Of a stretch of DNA of 64,000 nt, positions 11,350-21,800 are shown piece by piece. A model generated the notes under the pieces. The model had not been told where the DNA came from, searched no databases, and saw only the letters and a program-made list of their open reading frames with translations. Numbering within the stretch: the stretch's first letter is position 1; every line of letters starts with the position of its first letter. Source of the stretch: Phialocephala subalpina (lineage: Eukaryota > Ascomycota > Leotiomycetes > Helotiales > Mollisiaceae); contig FJOG01000017.1 of assembly GCA_900073065.1 (NCBI GenBank), forward strand, positions 186,001-250,000, in the 5' to 3' direction. Position numbers and translations under genes: made by a program.

Positions 11350-12775
11350 AAATTTCCAGGCGACGTTGATTTCGTGGATGGGGTCGTTGCGATCGTCTTC
11401 GCGTTGTCGTTGTTATTCAAGACAAAGAAAAGGAAGCTACGAAACGCCCAGATACCTAGGTCTGATACATGGTCCGAGCGCGTACAGTAACGATGTTGGG
11501 GATAGCTCTCCCGAGGTTTATCCTTCGGCTCTGGCCTTCTGAATGAAGGGTTCACCTGATGTCCAGTGGTTCTACCGAGCAAGACAGCATGGAGTCTCCG
11601 CCAGGCCCTCGACCGTCAACGAAGGGCTTGGATGTGATGGTCACAGCTCTTTCCCTTCCATCAGAGGCTTTCTCCGCATATGATTCGGTGTCAAATACAC
11701 CACAGTCGCAAAGCACAAGGTAATGGAACTCCAAAAAGCAGTGGCTTATTTTATCATTACAGCAAATATTCCATTCCGATCAGCTGTATTGCTGGTCCTC
11801 CAGGTTTACTTTCCTTACGCTACTCTGCCCGCCAGTTGTTTCATACCCCTCATTCTCCAGCTTCGAGCTGTCCTTGCAAAAGTCCTTTAGTACCTCAAGC
11901 AAGCTAAAAGAATAGCAAGTTTCTCTCCAGGACACGTCCTAACGAAGACCTTCACCCCTTTCGATCATACCGTACCTCTCTCTACAGCTAGATCGATTCT
12001 TGAAATACAACGACTCCGTGTACAGTACTCGGCGGAGCGATCTAAACACGAAATAAAGCAACCTCCAAGGAAATCCTAAACCTGCCCAACACGCTCGGAA
12101 ACCGGCTCACGACCTGCGACAACATAGAATACTGAACCAGCAATGACCGTGGACATTGACGAGAAGTATGCCAAACACCAGAAGCTTAGAAATGGAACGA
12201 ATTATGTTTACTATAGTAGATGTCAGTTTAGCCTCACTTTTTGTAGCTCACATACTAACAGTTGCCTGCTTAGCAGATTTTGTTTCAAGCAATCTTGACA
12301 ATCGAAGTTCCTAAAGACACAAAGAATTTGGCGACGATCATAAGGGAGGATAAAACTACGAGGGACTGACTAGCGTCGCCTCTTCATTCTCCAACTCTTG
12401 CCCTAACAGCAATACCACCAAATACAGACCAGCACATCCTCAAGCAAGTGCCTCACAAGCTTCATGAAAAGAGGGAAGCATTTACGGCATCCCCTGGTCG
12501 TCACAAACACAGGAATGGATTATAAAGTAGCGTTGCGGGCATATATATTGTGGCGGGAAAGGAGACGAGAGGACTGATCTACCAACTTCAGATACTTCAT
12601 GAGCATGGGTCTTAGCGCTTGGCAATGGCTGTGCCGATATTTTTCTTTGAATAGTTGACAATCCTACGCACATTGGAACATTGTCTGGGGTTAGTGCGGC
12701 TGTCGCAGCTAGTGAATAATTATAAACCAATTAACCAAAGGTTATATCAATTGGATACCCAATCCTACACGTGAC
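11350..12775. other. Non-coding or decayed stretch inside the insertion
   Basis: No convincing gene. A short frame from the ATG at about 12143, followed by a possible GTAGAT...CTAAC...TTAG intron, could be a gene remnant, but it does not continue into a long frame. Confidence 0.35.
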
Positions 12776-12914
12776 ATTAAATCAGCCTTTTAAAACTTTA
12801 AAAATTCGTCGGAAATTACTTATAGAACGTGACGTATTTTATAGATTTTATTGGTTTCTGTAGGTTTTAATAATTTTTCCATGGGATGTGGCGTCTGATG
12901 AATGGCGTCCTATA
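12776..12914. mobile_element. Truncated second copy (right end) of the inverted-repeat element
   Basis: About 140 bp are closely similar to 6564-6702, the right end of the full-length copy, in the same orientation. Shared blocks include aaaactttaaaaattcgtcg and ggatgtggcgtc, then the terminal gaatggcgtccta. Similarity fades left of about 12776. It is followed directly by the GCATT repeat and the rest of the sugar-porter gene. Confidence 0.8.
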
Positions 12915-13480
12915 GCATTCCTCGCTGATGGGAAGAAACCCAACCCCAATGCATCGAATGTCAAGACGACTGGATACCCACAGATCGTATTCGTCTGGAT
13001 TTTCGGTGTTTTCTATTTACTTGCTTGGTCTGGTCTACTTGTTGCGTATGCGCTTGAGATCTTGCATTATAAGTTGAGAGCTAAGGGACTTATGATTATG
13101 AATCTGACGGTCCAAGCTGCGCTTGTGCTTGGAAAGTAAGTTTCCTCCCTTCCCTCTCCCCTCTCTCCTCCTCCTTTCCGAAAGCAAATTAACACCCCCC
13201 AAGCTACACAAACGCCATAGCCTGGGCCAACCTCGCTCCCCCCCACGACTGGACATTCTGCCTCTTCTACACCATCTGGGACTTTCTGGAGCTCCTGTTC
13301 GTCTACTTCTTCTATATCGAGACTCGTGGTCCGACGCTTGAGGAATTGGCTAAGATCTTTGATGGGGATAGCGCCGAAGTGGCGCATTTGGATATGAGAG
13401 AGGTGGAGAAGGATATTCATCTTGATCATGAGCCGATTAATGAGAAGCAGGCGGTGCAGGCTAATGAGAGTACTGTTTGA

Positions 13481-13836
13481 TTTGGTTTCTATTTTGGAAG
13501 GGGACAGGACAGGAGTGGAGCTTTCGTTTTGTAGTGGTGAGGATACCCGAATTGGTGAGGAGAAGTGATGGTGTGGTTGTTAGAGGTGATTGATGCTTAA
13601 TTTAGCTCGATGAGATTCTGTTATGAACCTGTAATTCGTTTTATCGGTGCAGATATCGTATCCGAAAACTCTGTGACCTGCAACGACCTGAAGTCGAGCT
13701 TCAAGAAATTTCATGCCTTTCTGCCCAACAAACCAGGGTCAGGCCCAGCTCTCAGGGTGCAGCATTAGGCAATGATAGGTATTCTACATGCAGCGACAAC
13801 GCTTTCATATCACCAACATATGTGTAAGGTATCCCC
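13481..13836. other. Intergenic region between convergent genes
   Basis: This holds the 3' flanks of the sugar-porter pseudogene (+) and the MFS gene (-). Nothing else is seen. Confidence 0.5.
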
Positions 13837-15426
13837 TCAATGCTCCTCCAGATCCTCACTCAAAACCTCCCTCAACCTCTCCTCTTCCTCCGCCTGTCTC
13901 TCCTCCTCCGCTCTCTCATCATGAGTTTTATGCCCCGCAAAAACAGCCAACATTCCCAAATCATACGTAGCCTTTAGTGTCCCCGCCGCTACGAACGCAA
14001 TCCACACAACCTTATTGTCAGCCAGTATACCCGTAATCAGCGGTCCTAGACTTTGAGACGAAGTCTTGACAACGTTGATGAGACCCATGACTGCGGTTCG
14101 TTCGTGGGGAAGGACGACAGCGGCGAGGAAGGCGGAGCGGGGAGCGACGTCCATGGATTGTGTGCAGGAGCGGAGGATCAGGAACATCATTGCGAAGGGG
14201 AGGGAGTTTGGGATGGGGATTAGGGCGAGGAAGACGGCGGAGGGGAGGTGGGTGAATACCATTGTCTGTTTCCGTGTCAGTTTGCCTCGTTTTCAAAAGT
14301 GTGAAGAAGGGGACGTACTTTGACGTTACCGAATCTCTTTGCGATTGAGGAAGCTAGGATCATGGATGCGGCGGCGATTATACTGGTTGTGAAGAAGAGG
14401 GAGCCTAATCTTCCATCTGTCAAGCCAAATTTGTCGTGGAAGAACCAGGTCACCCAGGACCTTTTCCGTATGTTAGTAAATGACGCTGTTCTGGACATTG
14501 GGAACAACTTACAGAGGCGCGAGACTCGAGGCAAACGCATCGAGTGCGAACAAAATGCAGAGATTGATCACAATTACCCTGCTGCTCGGGCTGATCTCTG
14601 GAAGTTTGGACAGGAGCCAATTCTTCTGCTTTTTTGGCTCTTCGTCTTCAGCACCATCACCCAGAAGCGGAGCAGTCTCTGGATCCGCAATTGGAGCGGG
14701 CTTCTTCTTCTCCGCCTCACAGGCTTTGCTAAGAGCAAGAGCAAAACAGAGCTTGATAAGACCCACGCAGGCATATCCCCAGAATACCGATCGGTATGAG
14801 ACAATCAACGTCCATCCCAATTCCTCTTTCATGTACCATAGGAGCCATCCAGTCACCATCATACCACACGCAGCTCCAGCGGTCCCAATGAGAGAGTACC
14901 AGGCATATATATCGCCACGATTGGCTGCGGGAGTAAGCTGAGCGAGGGTTGATTCTTCAATAGCTCGGAAAGGTCCAATTTCATTACCACTATCCAAAGT
15001 CAGATGGTGCACCGCAGGTCTATCATTGCGTACGTACCTTGGGCTTATAACACCAATGATTGCAGCAGCAAGCAGAACCCAGTAATTGCCAAACAATGCA
15101 AAGATAGCTCCAGCAAGTGCCATCAATATAGCTCCCAGCGCGAGAATAGCTTTCCGCCCCAAAGCGTCAGCGAACAGAGTCAAGACGAAACTGATGCATG
15201 TATCTCCAACCAGAGTCAACATCATGAAAAGGCCAATCTTCCATTTCGGAATATCCAGTGCCTCGAGGTACGAGACGAGAATGAGGGTTGATCCACCATA
15301 GGCAAAAAGTCGAACGAACCGTTGAATGCAGAGGAGTTTGGTGTCAACGGTGGAGGACCAAAGAGACACTAGGCCTAGCTCCTCAAGGACCTTTCCTAGG
15401 TATTTCGTAGCCATCGTGGGTATCAA
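13837..15426 (-). CDS. MFS transporter (DHA1/TetA-like drug or metabolite exporter type)
   Basis: complement(join(13837..14265,14319..14460,14513..14989,15038..15426)) gives 478 residues. Introns are 14266-14318, 14461-14512 and 14990-15037, all GT-AG. Segments typical of fungal 12-TM MFS transporters are present: a loop with FADALGRKAIL after TM2, the strongly conserved ISPSGNEIGPFRAIEES motif rebuilt across the first splice junction, and a long acidic central loop (about residues 240-290) between the two six-helix halves. The C-terminal tail is Glu-rich. The start could be the ATG at 15426 or the one four codons downstream. Its place beside the acyltransferase and PKS makes export of the cluster product possible, but this subfamily is also found outside clusters. 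Confidence 0.85.
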
Positions 15427-16159
15427 TCTGCGAAGGAACAGGCTGTCGAAATCGAGCTTCCTTCAGAAGGAATGTGGTTGTGAAGTAATTCGCACCCGGA
15501 GTCGTTTATGGAGGCAGGAAAACTTGCGACGACGACGTGCCGCTCAATCCGGATCTTGAGCAAGCTTGCATGAGGGAATGACCACGCTCCCGCAAAGCCC
15601 ATGTCGAGTTTGGAAGGGCCATTGCAGGTTCTGAATCGAAAGATACGTTATGGCGCGTCACTGCGATGTCCTCATTGGCGTTTATCGTGATGCCTGGCGG
15701 GATCTGATAAAAAGAGCCTTCAGGGGTGTATGAGAACCAATCATCTGCCCCACCTTCATCAGATTATGTTTCTGCTACCATTGCCTCATCAAACAAAGTA
15801 TCCGAACTCTGTACCTAGATACGGTACAGCCTTATGTCTGGCACTGATAGTTGGTTGCTTTGATTGCTGTGCCTTACATGAATTCGCAAAACGGCCGTCG
15901 GCAAGGCCGATGGCCTCTTCATGCCAACTCGAAGCTTCATCGTCAGTTGTTTTTTTTTATCTTGAGAAGCAATCGACCTCACTCTCCGGTGGTAGACGAC
16001 CAAGATGTATAATCCGAGTGGATAATAATGTCTGACCTCAATTCTGGGTCTCCGAAGCACAAGTGGGACGAAAGGATTTCGTCCACTGTTCCACCAATTT
16101 CCGTCACAATATCAATCCAGGTTTTGGACAACGAGCTCGTAAATTTCATTGTACTTAAG
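15427..16159. other. Intergenic region
   Basis: The MFS promoter should be here, and the 3' flank of the acyltransferase. No further gene is recognised. Confidence 0.45.
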
Positions 16160-17874
16160 CTAAATGCCAAACTCTTCTAATGCTTCTTTTTCCTTCTCCA
16201 TCTGTATCTGTAGACATTCCCACGCTCTCTGGGGCAGTTTCAAGTCAACCCTCCAGTCTCCACTTTCACTGTCTATCAATGTCGAACATCTCCGGTCCGC
16301 ACAATAGGTCACATTTGATATGGTCGTTACGCCTGCTCCAAATTTCGGAGAACTGAGCCCTAGCTTAGCCCACGGGGTAGAACCATACTGTCGTGACTTC
16401 AGTGAGCCCAGGGGGTAGTAATACGTCTTTCCATTGTTTGTCTTCATGTTGTTGAATTCATACGCAACGACCTTAGCAACATGTTCCGGTTCCGAGAACG
16501 GAAGGGTACTTTGACGAAGCCGAAGCGCGATTTTGGCAAAGGATGTAGCACGAAGCTCGGCCGTCGTAAGAGGAGGTGTCACGTATGACACTTCAAGAAG
16601 TTAGTTAGTACTATGTTTTCAGCACATGGAAAGAGCCGAAGAGGATGAAACCTCTTCCGGAGCTCCCAACACAGCAAAATTCAAGAAGCGAAATAAAGAA
16701 AAGGTTTGGTTACTTGCTGTATTTGTGATGGCTGTCCGTGGGAGTTGCGGATGACGCCCGCGAAAATTAATAGCAGTGAACATAGTATTCAGGTCCTTCT
16801 CAGGGTGGTAACTCCATCCATACTGAGCCTATGTTAGTGCCAGTGTCACTAAAATTTCCAGGGACATTCAAACCTTAAAAATCCAAGCCTCTACGAGATC
16901 ATTCCGAGAAACCCATTCATCTTCAGAGAGCTTTTCCTCAGCGATTTTTATCCAATGGGTGATTAAGGCCTCGGGTATGTATATTGAACCATGGACTTGT
17001 GGAAAGGCCCAAAGATCATACACAATCCAGACTGCAAATCTCACAAATTCCCAGAAGCTTGGTCGAATCCAACCTGGCAGAGTCCATCCAGGAGGCAGAG
17101 AAACGTCGTTCGTGAAGTCGAACAGCTCCCTAGGGTCGCGATCCTCAAACACTGTGTCCACCTTGATATTGTTCAGTTCTTGTTCCCATGCAGAGACGAT
17201 CTGGCCAGCTCCGACCGCATCCATAGCAGCGTGACCCCAGCAAAGAGATATGAAGGTAGCATCTGATGCTTTGATGACGTGAAGATGTAATAGTGGGAGG
17301 TCCTTTTCGATGTACTCTTCTACTCCTCGTATAGCACCACGCGGATTCAAGGTGGTCTTGTCAAAGGTTTGGAAAACATGGATGACTGGCTCGGGTGCTC
17401 CATTCGGGACGTATGAGATGACCGAACTGAGATCCGACTTCACTTCCTGTACAGAAATGGTGAAAGCTCTCACATCGCTCTGTGCTGGTGGCACATGGAT
17501 TTCGAAAGGCGGCTTTTGAATATTAGCTCTGGTCTTGAACCAGAAACATTTGTATACTCACTGAGCCAGTCTCCGTCCTAGCTAATCTCCCTCGAAGCCA
17601 TGATGCTCTACGCTGAACAGCTCTTTCCAAGCCATCAGAAAGGGCATTTATGTCGACTTCACCTTGAACGATCCAGCCAATTGTTGGAGAATCATTTCGA
17701 CCAAACTTCAACAATTTTATTATCAGAATTCCAATCACGACATGAGAGTGAAATAAGTGAAGTCCGTACCTGACAACAGTCCCAATAAGTTAGTGCACGT
17801 TTGGACCATCCATCTGGTGGCCGCTTGTACTCCCGGCTCAGGATCCGAAGCATGACTAAACCGGCCCGAAGCAT
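16160..17874 (-). CDS. BAHD-like (transferase family) acyltransferase beside the PKS
   Basis: complement(join(16160..16590,16714..16828,16874..17512,17562..17705,17770..17874)) gives 477 residues, the normal size. The catalytic HxxxD motif is CWGHAAMDAVG (His177, Asp181). The second family motif, usually DFGWG, appears in altered form as PKFGAG in the C-terminal half. The fold suggests acyl-CoA-dependent O- or N-acylation. Divergent orientation to the PKS, about 950 bp apart, suggests it decorates the polyketide. Intron 16591-16713 is the introner-like copy; intron 16829-16873 is only 45 bp and uses a GTTTGA donor. The start is uncertain: an upstream ATG near 17945 in another frame would need a further intron, so the N-terminus may be incomplete. 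Confidence 0.8.
16591..16713 (-). other. Introner-like intron, copy 2 (in the acyltransferase gene)
   Basis: This 123-bp phase-1 intron, read on the minus strand, starts GTAACCAAACC and ends TACTAACTAACTTCTTGAAG. It is about 87% identical, splice site to splice site, to the intron at 5167-5285 on the other strand. The flanking exons of the two genes are unrelated. It carries a 4-base TAAC duplication at the branch site relative to copy 1. Confidence 0.85.
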
Positions 17875-18825
17875 TCCGGTGTCAACCGAGACAAAACTTG
17901 AACCTCAAAGTTCAATGGCAAGCCAGTGGCTACAATTTTCATGAAGCTTTGAACAGTGACCAGGTTGGCGCCGTATTCAATTCGTTTTTATCATAGTAGG
18001 TGTACTCTGAACAGGACAATCTTTCAGCCAAGAAAACACCCCACATCACAAGAAATGGCACTTCAAACTGCAGCTGTCAACGGACCAGTGAGTTCCTCCT
18101 GCTCCGTCTGCCTCATGGACTGTCCCCAAAAACAATTGAGCCTATACTGTGCCGCCCCCGCATAGCATACCCGTCGCTTTTGAGTTCTCACTTCGATTTA
18201 TCCAGTCCCATCGAACGCACCCCTCTACATGCACATGCGGCGAAGTCTGCAATCTTTAGCGACCTTTCTGTCGGGTGCTTCCAGAACGGGAGCTCCCCGA
18301 ATCAACCATATTAACCGGATTCCTTACCCATCCGTATGTGGCACAGCGGTCAGGCATTCTATCGGATCAACGGTTCATCGACATAGGTTTACGAGCACCA
18401 AGATCTCTAAATCCTGTCACCAAGGCTCTGGGCTTATGTTTATCTTGGTTTGAGCCAATCAGATGCGTGCGACTTTCTGATATTACAATGTTACCGGTAT
18501 TTTCGGGCTCATGAGCCTTTCAACTTTTCGAGAAGATACGATGGCACAGCTATTGGCGTCCTCCACGGCCAGTGGTATCTCATGTTCTTCAATTGTCTGA
18601 TAGGAGCTGAACAATGTGCCCATGTGCCATGGCGAGCTGGTTGAAGGAGTCGAAAGGGAAAAGCCTTCCAGTGCGGTGGCCTGGATGAAAATCTGATATC
18701 TCATCCGGCAAAGTGGACTTCTGCTTGCTCAGCCTTCCCTTCAAAACCCTCTGGCACGCCAATCTCAATCAACTTGATTCAGCAATCTTTCATTCTGGTA
18801 TACGTACACGAAAGTCAACTCAACA
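17875..18825. promoter_or_regulatory. Divergent intergenic region between acyltransferase and PKS
   Basis: About 950 bp separate the two start codons, so this should hold both promoters. I could not pick out a convincing shared operator. A short ATG frame at 18054 (11 codons, then a GTGAGT donor-like site) resembles the N-terminus of some PKSs but would need a 700-bp intron to join the PKS. Confidence 0.4.
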
Positions 18826-21800
18826 ATGACGAATCAAGTTCCGATCCCGATTGCTGTTGTGGGTATTGGATGCAGATTTCCTGGCGGTGCCAACAGCCCT
18901 CAGAAGCTATGGCAAATGCTTTCTGAGGGACGATCTGGCTGGTCCGAAGTTCCCCATGATCGATGGAACTCCAATTCTTTCCATCATCCCAGTGCTGAGG
19001 CAAAGGATGGATTCGATGTACACGGAGGACACTTTCTGGATCAAGATATATCTGTCTTCGAACCAAGCTTTTTTGGCATCTCCGCAAACGAAGCAGAATC
19101 GATGGATCCTCAACAGAGAATCTTGCTTGAAACGACTTACGAAGCTCTTGAGAATGCTGGAATTCCTCAAGAGAAGATTCGTGGTTCGGATACTGGAGTC
19201 TATGTTGGTTATTTTGCTCGAGACTATGACCGGATGGTCTTCAAGGATACCAGTGATTTACCGAAACAACATATCACGGGAGGCGGAGATGCTATTGTTT
19301 CTAACAGAATCTCATATGTATTTGATTTGAAGGGACCTTCTATGACTATAGATACAGGATGTTCTGGAAGCTTGGTTGCGCTTCATCTTGCATGCCAGAG
19401 CCTAAGAGCGGGCGAGTCAGCAATGTCTATAGTAGGAGGAGTTAACCTGCATTTGTCACCCGATTATGATGTTATGATGAGCTTTGTCAAGTGAGTTCTT
19501 AAATCTTCTAAGCAAGTGTTCTGACTAAGATCTTGCAGTGTGCTGAACAAGGACGGCAAGTGCTACGCTTTTGACAGCCGCGGTTCTGGCTATGGACGAG
19601 GAGAAGGCTCGGCGACTATAGTCCTTAAGAGACTAGATGAAGCATTAGCAAACGGCGACTCCATCCGAGGCGTTATTCGCAATACTGGCATCAACCAGGA
19701 TGGGAAAACCAATGGGATCTCACTTCCCAACAAAGAGGCACAGAAGGGCCTCATTCGCTCTGTCTACCAGTCTTCAGGATTGGATCCCTACGATACCGGA
19801 TATGTCGAAGCTCACGGCACAGGCACTGTGGTTGGAGATCAAGCAGAAGTCGACTCAATCGCAGAACTCTTTACCGGCTATGGCAAACAAGACGACGAGA
19901 TCTTTGTAGGCAGTGTAAAGACGAATCTAGGTCATCTTGAGGCTGCTAGTGGACTTGCTGGTCTGATCAAGACACTCCTCGTTTTGGAGAAAGGGCTGAT
20001 TCCGCCTAATCTCAACTTGCAGAAGGAAAAGGAGGGCCTGCACTTGGAAACCCGAAAAATCAAAGTCCCTCTGAAGCTGGAACGCTGGTCAAAGAGCGGC
20101 ATCCGGCGAGCTTCTGTTAACTCCTACGGATATGGTGGGACGAACTGTCATGCCATTCTTGAAGCAGTTCCGACCGCCAATGTGAATGGTTTCAAAGTTG
20201 AGGTAGCATCCAAGAGTAGCAACGGGACTCTGTCGAATGGCTTTCATACAGAGACGGTGTCTGTCAACGGCAACGGGATCCTATCAAACGGCTTCCACAA
20301 AGAGACGGTACAGATCAACAGCAACAAATCTTTAGTCCCAGTTCGAAACAACACACTCTACAAAATTACAGACCAGACGAGTAAGGGAGCTCAACTTTTT
20401 GTTCTGACATCAAAATCTCAGAAGTCTTTGCCGGTCATTGCGGAAAATCTTCGCCGGGTCCTCGCATCCTACCCTGGAGATAATGCATACTTGAAAGATC
20501 TTGCATACACACTCTCTTGTCGTCGATCACTACTACAGTGGCGGTGCTGTGTCATTGCAACCAATCACCAGGAGCTTGTTGCGGCCTTGGACCCGACGAA
20601 ATTGCGGATATTCAAGTCAAACATCGATGTCCGTGTGTTCATCTTCACGGGTCAAGGCGTCCAATGGCCTACCATGGGTCGAGATCTTATCACAAGATAT
20701 TCAACCTTTCGAGAGTCTCTCGACACGTCGGCAAACATCTTGAGAGTACTTGGAGCCGACTGGGATTTGATCGACGAACTGACGAAGGATACATCTTCTC
20801 GAGTGAACGAGAGCGAGATATCACAGCCAGTTACTACAGCTATTCAAGTGGCTCTCGTTGATCTCCTTGCCGCGTTCAACATCAAACCACAGGAGGTTCT
20901 GGGACATTCAAGTGGCGAAATTGGGGCTGCTTATGCCGCAGGTGTCCTGTCTCACGAGGCTGCTCTTACAGTGTCCTACCGTCGTGGCTTTGTTGCAACT
21001 GCCTGCCGTCGTGCTGTCAGTGGCGGGGGGGCCATGCTCGCAGCCGGAATAGGAGAGGACGAGATCAATTCTTACATCGAACGACTGCGAGCAGGAATTG
21101 TTTGCGTTGCATGTATGAACTCTCCTTCTAGCACAACGATATCTGGAGATACAGCTGCGATTGATGAGCTACATGCTCATCTTGATGAGGCCGGTATCTT
21201 CAATAGGAAGCTGAAGGTCGATGTTGCCTATCACAGCCATCATATGCGAGGATTTGCAAACCAGTATCTCCAATCTATTGAAGGATTGGTGGCAAAAAAT
21301 CCATCTCCGGGAGTCAAGTTTTTTTCATCAGTCACTGGAAAGCAGAAAGTTTCTGGATTTGGGGCAGAGTATTGGATGGAGAATCTTGTCTCTCAAGTGA
21401 AGTTCAGTATAGCACTGGAAGAATTGAGCCGGAGCCAACATACTGGAGCGACCTTCATCGAAATCGGACCGCATAGTGCTCTCCAAGGCCCAATTCGACA
21501 GATAATGACTCAGCCGAATCTCGAATCGTACAAGTATTCCTACTTTCCGACTCTCCTCAGGAATAATGACGGGGTAAGGACCTTGCTGGACCTGAGCAAA
21601 CACCTTTTTGAGTCTGGATGCCTAATTAATCTAGGAGTCATCAACTCCTTGAACGATTCTAAACATCGATACGCTGTGGTCAAGGATTTAGCTCCATATG
21701 CATGGGATCACTCAGTCAAGTACTGGCGAGAATCGAGATTGAGCAAGGACCACCGCTTGCGGCCCCATCCATACCACGATCTCCTAGGCCTCCGCATTGT

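Larger units (their letters stand above)
5798..12914. mobile_element. 7.1-kb composite insertion bounded by the direct repeat GCATT
   Basis: GCATT at 5793-5797 is repeated at 12915-12919. Deleting 5798 through one copy of the repeat rejoins the sugar-porter reading frame exactly. The insertion begins with a full-length inverted-repeat element (5798-6702) and ends with about 140 bp of the right end of a second copy in the same orientation. The roughly 6 kb between them holds truncated gene pieces and a hAT-like MITE. This is the arrangement expected of a composite transposition in which outer ends of two copies moved intervening DNA. Ectopic recombination between element copies is the alternative. 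Confidence 0.6.
4349..13480 (+). pseudogene. MFS sugar porter (lactose permease/hexose transporter-like), split by a 7.1-kb insertion
   Basis: Exons are 4349-4521, 4578-4807, 4877-5023, 5075-5166 and 5286-5797, then after the insertion 12920-13135 and 13204-13480. Exon lengths sum to 549 codons, a normal size for this 12-TM family. Sugar-porter signatures are present: YDG near TM1, GRKVP, GGRFILGFGN, PESPRW, DRVGRRPL, WSGLLVAYALEILHYKLRAKG, and ETRGPTLEELAKIFDG near the C-terminus. There are three lesions. TAA at 4597-4599 replaces an expected Gln (CAA to TAA). TGA at 5493-5495 replaces a probable Arg (CGA to TGA). The coding sequence is also broken at 5797 by foreign DNA ending at 12914. Splice sites are intact, so decay is recent. 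The intron at 5167-5285 is an introner-like copy. It probably once imported a sugar; the specificity is not predictable. Confidence 0.85.

Noticed and set aside
5799..12912. TA dinucleotide as the target duplication of the 7.1-kb insertion (Tc1/mariner-like reading)
   Set aside because: Collapsing on TA leaves the transporter out of frame, whereas collapsing on GCATT restores it exactly. Kept only as an alternative.
18054..18090. ATG frame MALQTAAVNGP followed by GTGAGT as a first exon of the PKS
   Set aside because: It would need an intron of more than 700 bp, unlike every other intron here. The ATG at 18826 gives a normal PKS N-terminus directly before the KS domain.
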